Assembly (NCBI GenBank): GCA_030603375.1
Contig: JAUVXY010000049.1
Location: 1-9,869 of the forward strand
From: Actinomycetes bacterium
GTDB taxonomy: Bacteria; Actinomycetota; Humimicrobiia; Humimicrobiales; Humimicrobiaceae
Direction of reading: 5' to 3'
Length of the DNA stretch: 9,869 bases
The notes beneath the pieces are model-generated. The model searched no databases. It saw only the letters and a program-made list of their open reading frames with translations, and was not told the DNA's origin. The position numbers were made by a program, and so were the translations under genes. This document shows, in pieces, positions 1 to 6,864 of the stretch (positions are counted from its first letter, which is position 1; each line of letters starts with the position of its first letter).

Positions 1-593
1 TAGGGATGCCGACAGGTCTTGTAATTGGATTAAATAAGTTTCCGGGAAAGAGATTTATTACAGCTATAATAAATACTGGAATGGGCATCCCGCCTGTAGC
101 CGCAGGTCTTCTGGTTGCCTTATTTATCTGGCGAAGCGGACCATTTGGTCCATTAAAATTAATGTATACACCCGCTGCTATGGTTATAGCGCAGGTAATC
201 ATAGCGTCCCCCATAATTGCCGGCATAACTCTGGCATCTGTACAGCAAATTAATCCTAAGCTAAAATATCAGGCGCTATCTTTGGGTGCAAACAGGCTGC
301 AAACGATGTGGATACTGATAAAAGAAGCTAAACTCCCGGCTCTTGCTGCAGTCATGGCTGGTTTTGGAGGAGTTATTTCAGAAGTGGGAGCTGTAATTAT
401 AGTTGGAGGAAATATTAAGGGGGAAACAAGAGTTCTGACAACTGCTACCATTCAAATGGTTAGAATGGGCAGATTTGATGTTGCGATTGCATTGGTTGCA
501 ATACTGCTTGTGTTAATATTTGGTGTAAATTTAATACTAACTTTAATTCAACAAAAGGAAAGCATTGCATGGCGTCCAAAGTTTTGGAAATAA
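1..593 (+). CDS. tupB: Tungstate ABC transporter permease TupB (5' end outside window)
   Basis: Membrane subunit of a tungstate importer; it would pass WO4 2- from a TupA-type binding protein (not in the window) through the cytoplasmic membrane. The frame is open to the left edge, so the gene starts outside; the first visible ATG at 6 is internal. About 197 codons remain of a family usually near 230. The sequence shows several hydrophobic segments, an NTGMGIPPV stretch, a TPAAMVIAQ stretch, the cytoplasmic EAA-type loop (QALSLGANRLQT) that docks on the ATPase, and the AGFGGVISEVGAVIIVGGNI block that is very characteristic of TupB. The stop lies 25 bases inside the start of the ATPase gene, so the two are translated together. 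Tungstate rather than molybdate is inferred from the SEVGAV/VGGNI block and the missing ModB signature; this is family resemblance, not proof of specificity. Confidence 0.9.
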   Translation, partial: GMPTGLVIGLNKFPGKRFITAIINTGMGIPPVAAGLLVALFIWRSGPFGPLKLMYTPAAMVIAQVIIASPIIAGITLASVQQINPKLKYQALSLGANRLQTMWILIKEAKLPALAAVMAGFGGVISEVGAVIIVGGNIKGETRVLTTATIQMVRMGRFDVAIALVAILLVLIFGVNLILTLIQQKESIAWRPKFWK

Positions 594-1672
594 AGAATTT
601 AGAGAAAAGATATAATAAAAAATTCAATTTGCACATTGATTATTTATTTTCTGAGGAGAATAAAATACTGGCTCTAATTGGACCTAACGGATCCGGTAAA
701 TCAACCTTGATAAAAATTATAAATTTGTTAGAAAAACCAGATTGCGGAAGTATTTATTTTGATGATGCAAATATTTTGGGCAGCAATATAGATAAAGCTG
801 AAATAAGGAAAAAAATGGCTGTAGTGTTTCAGGAGCCGCTGCTGTTTAATACATCTGCATATAACAATATTTTGCTTGGCATTAAGGTTAGAAAAATTAA
901 ATTATCTCATGTCAAAGATAAGTTCGATTATTTGGTGCAGAAATTAAAGATAGCCAGTCTGCTGCAAAGAAGCATAAAATATCTTTCAGGCGGAGAAAAG
1001 CAGAGGGTTTCTCTTGCAAGAGCTCTGGTTTTAGACCCAAAGCTTTTGCTCCTGGATGAGCCTCTGGCAAATATTGACCAGCAGTCCAGGGAAAGCCTCA
1101 GGTTGGATTTATTTGAAGTGCTTAAAAGTTTTGGAAAATCTGTTATTTATGTAACACATGACAGAAATGAAGCTATGATACTTGCAGATAATATCGCAGT
1201 AATAAATAACGGCAGGATAGAACAGTTCGGAAGTAAAGACGAAGTTTTAAAAAGACCGGCAAATGAATTCATAGCAAAATTTGTTGGAGTTGAAACTTTG
1301 GTTAATGGAGTTGTTATAGAAAGTAAAAATAATGTTTGCGAGGTTAAAGTTAAAAATAGTAGAGCTGACTTAAAAATATTTGTAGCAGGAGAAGCAGAAA
1401 AAAATTTGGAAGTAGCACTGGCAATTAGACCTGAAGATGTTATTTTGTATAATATCAAAGTATCACCGGATAAGTCATCTGCTATGAACTTGTTTAATGG
1501 TAAAATAACTGGAATAAGAAATGTCGGGATATTTAAAAAGATTGAAATTGATTGCGGATTTGACCTTATTTCTTTTGTTACACAGAATTCTATTGATAGA
1601 TTAGGGCTTGAAATTGGCAAAAATATAGAAGCAGCAGTTAAAGCAAGCTCTGTACATTTATTTAAAAGATAA
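569..1672 (+). CDS. tupC: Tungstate ABC transporter ATP-binding protein TupC
   Basis: Cytoplasmic ATPase that powers tungstate uptake with TupB. All motifs are present: Walker A GPNGSGKST at residues 38-46, Q-loop Gln88, signature LSGGEKQR at 139-146, Walker B LLLLDEP at about 159-165 with catalytic Glu164, and the switch His197 in THD. Residues from about 240 to 367 form a C-terminal extension with IRPED (286-290), resembling the TOBE-type regulatory domain of molybdate, tungstate and sulfate ATPases that can bind the oxyanion; this explains the 367-residue length compared with about 230 for a bare ATPase. The ATG at 569 follows GGAAAG at a good distance and lies inside tupB, indicating coupling. 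The next gene, moaA, is 57 bases downstream, which supports supply of metal for the pterin cofactor. Confidence 0.9.
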   Translation: MASKVLEIKNLEKRYNKKFNLHIDYLFSEENKILALIGPNGSGKSTLIKIINLLEKPDCGSIYFDDANILGSNIDKAEIRKKMAVVFQEPLLFNTSAYNNILLGIKVRKIKLSHVKDKFDYLVQKLKIASLLQRSIKYLSGGEKQRVSLARALVLDPKLLLLDEPLANIDQQSRESLRLDLFEVLKSFGKSVIYVTHDRNEAMILADNIAVINNGRIEQFGSKDEVLKRPANEFIAKFVGVETLVNGVVIESKNNVCEVKVKNSRADLKIFVAGEAEKNLEVALAIRPEDVILYNIKVSPDKSSAMNLFNGKITGIRNVGIFKKIEIDCGFDLISFVTQNSIDRLGLEIGKNIEAAVKASSVHLFKR

Positions 1673-1688
1673 GTTATTTTATAAGACT

Positions 1689-1701
1689 GGCTAAAATAGC
1701 C
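1689..1701 (+). repeat. Short hairpin between tupC and moaA
   Basis: GGCTA-aaa-TAGCC is a perfect 5-bp inverted repeat with a 3-base loop in the 57-base gap between tupC and moaA. CTGGCT also occurs twice (1687-1692 and 1705-1710). The hairpin has no following U-run, so it is not a Rho-independent terminator, and the gap is too short for a molybdenum-cofactor riboswitch. It could be a minor processing or attenuation site, or chance. Confidence 0.3.
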
Positions 1702-1729
1702 TATCTGGCTCTAAAATTGGGAAATATTT

Positions 1730-2779
1730 ATGGTAGAAAAGTTAGTTGACAGTTACAAAAGAGAAATAGATTATCTCAGGCTTTCAGTTACAGATAGATG
1801 CAATCTGAGATGTATCTACTGTATGCCTGAGGAAGGCATTAAGATAATCAACAGAAAAGAGCTGCTGACCTTTGAGGAAGTTATAAGGGTTACCAGAATA
1901 CTCTCAGATCTTGGAATAAAAAAGGTAAGAATTACCGGTGGTGAACCGCTGCTCAGAGAAGATATCATAAGATTGATTGGTGAAATTGGTAAAACAAATG
2001 GAATTGAAGATCTTTCTTTAACCACAAATGGAACTTTGCTGAGTAAATATGCAGAGCCGCTTTACAGAGCAGGCATAAAAAGAATAAATGTCAGCATTGA
2101 CAGCCTGGACCCGCAGAAGTTTAAGGCAATTACCAGAGGAGGAGATCTAAAACAAGTCTTAGATGGAATATATAAAGCTATAGTGGCAGGATTTGCGCCT
2201 GTTAAAATAAATGTTGTTGTAACTGATCTTTTAGACAAAAAAGATATTTTAGATTTTGTTAAATTAGCTGTAGAAAATTTTATAAGCGTAAGATTCATAG
2301 AATCAATGCCTGCCGTGGATTTAAATAATGTAGAATGTGGTAAAATAGGGATTATTAAAAGTGATGCCGGACTAAATAAAAATTTAAGCGGCGGTTATTC
2401 TATTTATAAAGTTTTATCTATCGTAAAGAAAAATTGGAGCCTCTACAAAACAGATGGGCCGATTGGCTACGGACCTTCTGAATATTACAAAATAAAAGGC
2501 AGCAGAGGCACCATAGGTTTTATTTTTAACAACAAAGCTCACTGCAAAAACTGCAACAGAATAAGGCTTACACCAGAAGGCTCTATTAAATTATGCCTGT
2601 TTTCAAGCTGTGAATTTGATATAAAAGCAGAAATTAGAAGCGGTGTTTCTGATGTGGATATAAAAAAGAAGCTTGTAGATTTTATAAAAACCAAACCAGA
2701 AAACAGAGACGCAAACAATGATTACAAAAACTGCGGCAGCATAAAAATACCAAATTATATGTATCAAATTGGAGGATAG
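1730..2779 (+). CDS. moaA: GTP 3',8-cyclase MoaA (radical SAM, molybdopterin step 1)
   Basis: Converts GTP to 3',8-cyclo-7,8-dihydro-GTP, the first step of molybdenum/tungsten pterin cofactor synthesis, in the cytoplasm. The N-terminal radical-SAM cluster motif is CNLRCIYC (Cys24, Cys28, Cys31), followed by ITGGEPLLRED (GGEP about 70-73) and LTTNG. The C-terminal substrate cluster is CKNCNRIRL with a third cysteine in KLCLF (Cys272, Cys275, Cys289), giving the family pattern C-x2-C-x13-C. The protein ends in Gly-Gly, the conserved tail that completes the active site. At 349 residues it is slightly longer than the usual 320-340, mostly between residues 195 and 245. The ATG at 1730 fits the family N-terminus (DSYxRxIDYLRLSVTDRCNLRC); its Shine-Dalgarno is weak (GGGA). 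The GGAGGA codons of the tail lie 13 bases before the moaC start. Confidence 0.96.
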   Translation: MVEKLVDSYKREIDYLRLSVTDRCNLRCIYCMPEEGIKIINRKELLTFEEVIRVTRILSDLGIKKVRITGGEPLLREDIIRLIGEIGKTNGIEDLSLTTNGTLLSKYAEPLYRAGIKRINVSIDSLDPQKFKAITRGGDLKQVLDGIYKAIVAGFAPVKINVVVTDLLDKKDILDFVKLAVENFISVRFIESMPAVDLNNVECGKIGIIKSDAGLNKNLSGGYSIYKVLSIVKKNWSLYKTDGPIGYGPSEYYKIKGSRGTIGFIFNNKAHCKNCNRIRLTPEGSIKLCLFSSCEFDIKAEIRSGVSDVDIKKKLVDFIKTKPENRDANNDYKNCGSIKIPNYMYQIGG

Positions 2780-2789
2780 GAACTTACGT

Positions 2790-3278
2790 ATGAATAAATT
2801 TAAAAAATTTACACACCTGGATAACTATGGAAAAGTTAAAATGGTTAATGTTTCAGGTAAGGAACAGTCCTTCAGGACTGCTGAAGCTGTGGGATATATA
2901 GTCTTAAACGATGAAATAATAAAAAAAATTATAGAAAATAAAATTCAGAAGGGCGACGTGTTTGCAGCTGCTAAGATAGCTGGAATAAATGCTGCAAAAA
3001 AAAATTGGGAGCTAATCTCTCTATGCCACCAGATAAAGCTGACCAGCATCGATATAGGGTTTGATATTTTGGATAAAGAAAAAAAAGTAGAAGCAAGATC
3101 AAAAGTTGAAGGATATGACAGAACAGGAGTGGAGATGGAAGCTTTGACTGCAGTAAGTGTCAGCTTACTTGCTATTTACGATATGTGCAAAGCTTTATCT
3201 AAAAATATGAGAATAGAAGGAATTGAGCTTATTAGAAAAACAGGTGGAAAATCTGATTATTTTAAAGAAAAATATTAA
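2790..3278 (+). CDS. moaC: Cyclic pyranopterin monophosphate synthase MoaC
   Basis: Rearranges the MoaA product into cyclic pyranopterin monophosphate. The 162-residue product matches the family's usual length of about 160. Visible landmarks are the N-terminal FTHLDNYGKVKMVNVS, GDVFAAAKIAGINAAK, LCH (His80), TGVEMEALTAVSVSLLAIYDMCK (Glu115, Glu117, Asp131, Lys134) and a terminal KTGGKS. The residue after His80 is Gln where the family normally has Pro (LCHP), a small deviation that does not touch a catalytic residue. I chose ATG 2790 over an in-frame TTG at 2769 because AGGAA at 2778-2782 sits 7 bases upstream and the family N-terminus begins at about this point. It lies 10 bases after the moaA stop, so the two are almost certainly one transcript. 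Confidence 0.95.
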   Translation: MNKFKKFTHLDNYGKVKMVNVSGKEQSFRTAEAVGYIVLNDEIIKKIIENKIQKGDVFAAAKIAGINAAKKNWELISLCHQIKLTSIDIGFDILDKEKKVEARSKVEGYDRTGVEMEALTAVSVSLLAIYDMCKALSKNMRIEGIELIRKTGGKSDYFKEKY

Positions 3279-3281
3279 GAC

Positions 3282-3288
3282 GAGGAGG
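3282..3288 (+). promoter_or_regulatory. Strong ribosome binding site for the MOSC gene
   Basis: GAGGAGG lies 8 bases before the ATG at 3297 and fixes that start. It is the strongest Shine-Dalgarno in the rightward operon. Confidence 0.75.
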
Positions 3289-3296
3289 TTGTACTG

Positions 3297-3785
3297 ATGG
3301 GAAAAATAGTTTCTATAAATGTAAGTAAGAATAAAGGTGAGAAGAAGACTCCGGTTACAGAAGCTTTTGTAGATGAATATGGTATAAAAGGTGACGGGCA
3401 TAGTGGAAAATGGCATCGCCAGGTAAGCCTTCTTTCTTACGAAAGCATAAAAAAGTTAAACAAGAAGGGAGTCAGTGCAGACTGCGGTGATTTTGCTGAA
3501 AATTTAACTACCCGGGGGATTGCATTAAATAGTCTCGAGGTTGGAGATATTTTAGTTATCGGGGATATAAATAACAATACTAGCAAAGATAAGTCTGAGG
3601 ATGCAGATGCCAATGGAAAAGAGGTAATGCTAAAGGTAACACAAATTGGAAAAGAATGTCCAAAACCGTGCAGAATATACTATCTTGTTGGATACTGCAT
3701 TATGCCTAAAGAAGGAATATTTTGCCAGGTTCTAAAACCCGGCAAAATAAAGACAGGGGACAATATCTTTATATCAAAAAATTAG
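3297..3785 (+). CDS. MOSC domain protein (molybdenum/tungsten cofactor handling)
   Basis: A stand-alone MOSC domain of 162 residues. MOSC domains occur in Moco sulfurases and are thought to bind sulfur or cofactor through one conserved cysteine. Seen here: GIKGDGHSGKWHRQVSLLS near residues 29-47, CGDFAENLTTRGI near 63-75, and GKEC (Cys121) followed by CIMPKEGIF (about 134-142), which together mark the short bacterial MOSC type often found beside or fused to MogA/MoaB. Residues about 91-109 are a hydrophilic Asn/Asp/Lys-rich insertion before the strand leading to GKEC, probably a surface loop. The gene starts 18 bases after moaC and is followed 38 bases later by the MogA/MoaB-like gene, so a role in cofactor maturation is well supported, though the exact reaction is not known. 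Confidence 0.88.
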   Translation: MGKIVSINVSKNKGEKKTPVTEAFVDEYGIKGDGHSGKWHRQVSLLSYESIKKLNKKGVSADCGDFAENLTTRGIALNSLEVGDILVIGDINNNTSKDKSEDADANGKEVMLKVTQIGKECPKPCRIYYLVGYCIMPKEGIFCQVLKPGKIKTGDNIFISKN

Positions 3786-3823
3786 GCAAATAATATCAAC
3801 AGCGATATTTAAAGGACTTGGAA

Positions 3824-4315
3824 ATGTTAAAAGTAGCAGTAATTACAATGAGTGATAAGGGTTATAGCGGTGAAAGAGAAGATAGAAGCGGGAAATATAT
3901 AGTAGGTTTTTTCAAAGAAAAAGGATGGAAAGTGGCTGAATACATAATTGTCCCGGACGAAAAAGATATGATAAAAGAAAAGCTTACCGATATCTGTGAC
4001 AATTGATAATCAAATCTTATTATTACTTCTGGCGGCACTGGTTTTTCTCTTCGTGATGTAACACCTGAAGCAACAGCTGAGGTTATTGAAAGAAGTGCCC
4101 CCGGCTTTAGTGAAATTATTAGGATTGAAGGGCAGAAAAAAACCCCAAGGGCCATACTCTCCCGGGGAGTAAGCGGCATTAGAAAAAAAACTTTAATAAT
4201 AAATCTTCCCGGCAGCATAAAAGGCGTAAAGGACAGCCTGGACTTGATATACAGGCCCCTTCCTCATGGTATTGATATTTTAATGGGAAGAGATTCCGAG
4301 TGTGGAGAAGGATAG
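3824..4315 (+). pseudogene. MogA/MoaB-like molybdopterin adenylyltransferase, interrupted by tandem stops TGA-TAA
   Basis: The MogA/MoaB family adenylylates molybdopterin before metal insertion. The first 60 codons from ATG 3824 (Shine-Dalgarno AAGGA at 3812-3816, 7 bases upstream) give VAVITMSDKGYSGEREDRSG, the family N-terminus. Two stops follow directly, TGA 4004-4006 and TAA 4007-4009. The same frame then continues for 101 codons with LIITSGGTGFSLRDVTPEAT, RAILSRGVSG and NLPGS, ending at TAG 4313. Without the two stops the product would be about 163 residues, the normal size, and the spacing from ICD to the LIITSGGTG motif is as in intact homologues. There is no frameshift overall, although a +1/-1 pair around 4003-4016 would also remove the stops. 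No in-frame ATG or GTG restarts translation near the break. It is either a recent pseudogene or a sequence error; motif conservation downstream argues against long decay. Confidence 0.8.
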
Positions 4316-4388
4316 CTGTAATATACCTTAGAGGCCAAAAAGCCAAACCTGCTTCTTTAAGTAAAAGTGCCGGGGTTGAAAGCAGTGT
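4316..4388. other. Convergent intergenic gap
   Basis: This 73-base gap separates the end of the rightward cofactor cluster from the end of the leftward permease gene. I see no gene. A 6-bp inverted repeat (CTGCTT near 4350 and AAGCAG near 4379) with a loop of about 25 bases is too weak and lacks a U-run, so termination here is not demonstrated. Confidence 0.5.
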
Positions 4389-5291
4389 TTATTTTGCTAT
4401 GATAGAAAATAAATACCCGGATACCAGTGAGAGCAAACAAATAACTCCCAGATAAACTAATAAGATTTTATTTCCAAATTCTTTTCGAATAACTAAAATA
4501 GCTCCATAACTGGTAATTGGACCAACTAAAAGCAGGACCAAACCGGCTCCAACATTTAACCCCTGGTAAATAAAAGCATGAACAAGGGGAACACTTGCAG
4601 TAGAACAGATGTACATTAAAAGACCAAAGATTAAAGCAAATAAATATCCGAAACCGCCTACAAGATAATTTTTTACAAGATCACCTACCGGAGCAATGGA
4701 CGCAACCAGTGCCGCCAGAACTATGCCAATAGCCAGCTCAACTCCGATTTCCCTTGGAGTGTCAATAAAACCAAAAGATAAAACAGAGACTATCCGGCTC
4801 TTTATTCCCCCCTTGTGATGAAGATGTCCGGTGTGTTTGCCTTCCTCACACATTGGACAGATATCCGGTTGCGGTTTCGCAGGTTTAAAAGAAAGAAAAT
4901 TTCCAATCAGCCCGATAACAACACCCATCAGTACTACTACCAGACAAAGATATAAAGTAAACCTGACCCCTAAAAAACGCCAGGCAACCAAAATTGCAGT
5001 AATGGATGTAGCAGGAGTGGAAACAAGAAATGCAAGAATAGGGCCTAAGGAAACTCCCTTTTTCCTAAAGCCAATCGCAACTGGTATGGAACCAAAACAA
5101 CAAAGAGGAAGAATAATACCAGCAATGGTGGCGTAAAAAATGGGTAAAATACCTTTTCGGCCAAGATAACGGTTTATCCATGATTGAGGTATAAATTCAT
5201 GAATTAACCCACTTAATAAAAACCCTATTGCCAGACTGGGCGCAATCTCAACAACATAGTGCAGAAGCGTATAGAAAAAATTTAGGATCAT
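4389..5291 (-). CDS. Permease, SO_0444/ArsP-like family, predicted metal-ion transporter
   Basis: A 300-residue membrane protein with about eight hydrophobic segments in two halves. The first half holds PLCCFGSIPVAIGFRKKG and LAFLVSTPATS (Cys64-Cys65), the second CSTASVPLVHAF and LVGPITSYGAI; these resemble permeases annotated as SO_0444-type Cu/Zn efflux transporters and the wider PF03773 group, where the usual motif is CSCG instead of CCFG. The central hydrophilic loop carries CPMC (Cys145, Cys148) and four histidines between 153 and 159, a likely metal-binding site. Its ATG shares four bases with the iscU stop (ATGA) and AGGAG lies at 5298-5302, so it is the last gene of the iscR operon. 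The substrate is unknown: copper or zinc efflux would protect Fe-S assembly, but other thiophilic ions are possible. Confidence 0.8.
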   Translation of the reverse strand: MILNFFYTLLHYVVEIAPSLAIGFLLSGLIHEFIPQSWINRYLGRKGILPIFYATIAGIILPLCCFGSIPVAIGFRKKGVSLGPILAFLVSTPATSITAILVAWRFLGVRFTLYLCLVVVLMGVVIGLIGNFLSFKPAKPQPDICPMCEEGKHTGHLHHKGGIKSRIVSVLSFGFIDTPREIGVELAIGIVLAALVASIAPVGDLVKNYLVGGFGYLFALIFGLLMYICSTASVPLVHAFIYQGLNVGAGLVLLLVGPITSYGAILVIRKEFGNKILLVYLGVICLLSLVSGYLFSIIAK

Positions 5292-5671
5292 TCCCTACTC
5301 CTGTGATTCTTGAAATAGTCATCAATAGCTGATTTCAAAGCTTCCTCAGCTAACACCGAGCAATGCATTTTTATCGATGGTAATCCGCCCAGGGCTTCGG
5401 TAACTGCTTTGTTTGAGATTGTCAATGCCTCATTTATGCTTTTGCCTTTCACAAGTTCAGTTACCATAGAGCTTGTGGCAATTGCTGCCCCGCAGCCGAA
5501 GGTTTTGAATTTCGCATCAGTTATAATATCATCCTTAACCTTTATATAAAGTTCCATTATATCACCGCACACAGGGTTGCCTACATGACCAACGCCATCG
5601 GGGTTTTCTATTTTGCCTACATTTCTAGGATTTCTGAAATGCTCCATTACTTTCGTGCTATAACCTTCCAT
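5288..5671 (-). CDS. iscU: Fe-S cluster assembly scaffold IscU/NifU N-terminal type
   Basis: Scaffold on which iron and sulfur from NifS are assembled into clusters before transfer to apoproteins. From the ATG at 5671 the product is 127 residues, the size of IscU. The three ligand cysteines are present: NPVCGD (Cys35, with Asp37), FGCGAA (Cys60) and MHCSVLAEEA (Cys104). There is no extra segment between the second and third cysteine, so it is IscU/NifU-like and not SufU. It has no C-terminal NFU domain. An in-frame GTG lies directly before the ATG, but AGGAG at 5677-5681 is only 2 bases from that GTG and 5 bases from the ATG, so I prefer the ATG. The nifS stop overlaps the start as TGATG, and the iscU stop overlaps the permease start. 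Confidence 0.95.
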   Translation of the reverse strand: MEGYSTKVMEHFRNPRNVGKIENPDGVGHVGNPVCGDIMELYIKVKDDIITDAKFKTFGCGAAIATSSMVTELVKGKSINEALTISNKAVTEALGGLPSIKMHCSVLAEEALKSAIDDYFKNHRSRE

Positions 5672-6864
5672 CACTTCTCCTTTTCTCCATACAGTGGTGA
5701 CATTGAGCGTAATTTTTTAACAACTTCAGGCAGAACTTCAAGAACATAATCAATATCCTCTTCTTTGGTAAATCTTCCAATAGTAAATCGTAATGAACTG
5801 TGGGCTAACTCGTGTGGAAGTCCTATTGCCAGCAAAACATGGGAAGGCTCTAAACTGGAAGATGTACAGGCAGAACCAGTGGAACAGGCAATTCCCTTCA
5901 TATCTAAATTCAAAACCATAGATTCTCCCTCAATATATTCAATAGAAACATTTACATTGCCCGGTAGCCTCTGCGCAGGATGCCCATTTAGCCGGCTATG
6001 TTCTACTTTCTCTAAGATTCCTTTTATTAATTTATCTCTCAAGAAAGTTAATTTCTTTTCTTCATTACCCATTTTTTCCTTCGCCAGCTCCACTGCTTTA
6101 GCAAACCCTGCAATTCCAGCAATGTTCTCTGTAGAAGCTCTTTTCCTTTTCTCCTGGTCACCTCCCTGCATAAAAGGAGTTATCTTCACACCCTTTTTTA
6201 TATACAGTGCCCCAATTCCCTTTGGTCCATATAACTTGTGAGCTGACATGCTCAGCAAATCTACTCCTAAATCATTGACATTAACCGGTATATGCGCAAA
6301 AGTCTGTACGCTATCTGTATGAAAGTAGATTTCTTTTTCTCTGGCAATACTGGCAATATCCTTTATCGGCTGAATTGCCCCTATCTCGTTGTTGGCATGC
6401 ATAATGGAAATAAGAATAGTCTTATCAGTTATTGCTTCTTTTACATCCTGAGGATTTACTAATCCATACTCATCTACTGTAAGGTATGTAACCTTAAAAC
6501 CTTCTTTCTCCAGAAACTTACACGATTCACTTACTGAATGATGCTCAATGCTGGAAGTGATAATATGATTTCCTTTGTTTCTTCCGGCATAGGCAACTCC
6601 TTTTAAAGCCGTGTTATTGCTCTCCGTTCCGCCGCTTGTAAAAATAATCTCCTCAGGACTCGCACCCAAAAATTCTGCGATCTTTCCTCTTGCTTCTCTC
6701 ATTGCCCTGCGGGCTTCCTGCCCAAAGGAATAAAGCGTGGAAGGATTGCCGAATATTTTACTAAAGTAAGGCTGCATTGCTTCTACTACCTGCAGATCAC
6801 AAGGAGTAGTGGCAGCATAGTCAAGATATATTCTTCTATTTTGCTTATAGCAAGTCTTTTCCAT
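5671..6864 (-). CDS. nifS: Cysteine desulfurase NifS/IscS
   Basis: PLP enzyme that takes sulfur from cysteine, giving alanine and a protein persulfide for IscU. The 397 residues match the family. Seen: IYLDYAATTP (12-21), SGGTESNN (77-84), EHHS with PLP-stacking His108, HTDSVQ with Asp184 and Gln187, SAHK with PLP lysine Lys210, and SACTSSSLEP with catalytic Cys333 in a long group-I-type loop. The ORF is open further upstream to 6990, but that extension runs through the iscR gene in another frame. The family N-terminus begins at ATG 6864, whose start overlaps the iscR stop (TAATG) with a weak GGGA site upstream. Context with iscR and iscU supports general Fe-S biogenesis; no nitrogenase gene is visible, so the nifS name reflects family only. 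Confidence 0.96.
   Translation of the reverse strand: MEKTCYKQNRRIYLDYAATTPCDLQVVEAMQPYFSKIFGNPSTLYSFGQEARRAMREARGKIAEFLGASPEEIIFTSGGTESNNTALKGVAYAGRNKGNHIITSSIEHHSVSESCKFLEKEGFKVTYLTVDEYGLVNPQDVKEAITDKTILISIMHANNEIGAIQPIKDIASIAREKEIYFHTDSVQTFAHIPVNVNDLGVDLLSMSAHKLYGPKGIGALYIKKGVKITPFMQGGDQEKRKRASTENIAGIAGFAKAVELAKEKMGNEEKKLTFLRDKLIKGILEKVEHSRLNGHPAQRLPGNVNVSIEYIEGESMVLNLDMKGIACSTGSACTSSSLEPSHVLLAIGLPHELAHSSLRFTIGRFTKEEDIDYVLEVLPEVVKKLRSMSPLYGEKEK

Noticed and set aside
1147..1620. 157-codon open frame opposite tupC
   Set aside because: It is the antisense shadow of a gene with complete ABC ATPase motifs and low-complexity Ser/Thr/Leu content.
1673..1729. Molybdenum-cofactor riboswitch before moaA
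   Set aside because: The gap is 57 bases, far shorter than the riboswitch, and holds only a 5-bp hairpin.
2769..2789. TTG start of moaC at 2769
   Set aside because: It would overlap moaA with no good ribosome site; ATG 2790 has AGGAA 7 bases upstream and matches the MoaC N-terminus.
3818..3823. TTG start of the MogA-like gene at 3818
   Set aside because: ATG 3824 has AAGGA at 7 bases and begins the usual conserved strand; TTG would be only one base from that site.
4004..4009. Selenocysteine at the TGA of the MogA-like gene
   Set aside because: A TAA follows immediately and the family has no redox cysteine at this position.
4345..4388. Terminator in the convergent gap
   Set aside because: Only a 6-bp stem with a loop of about 25 bases and no U-run on either strand.
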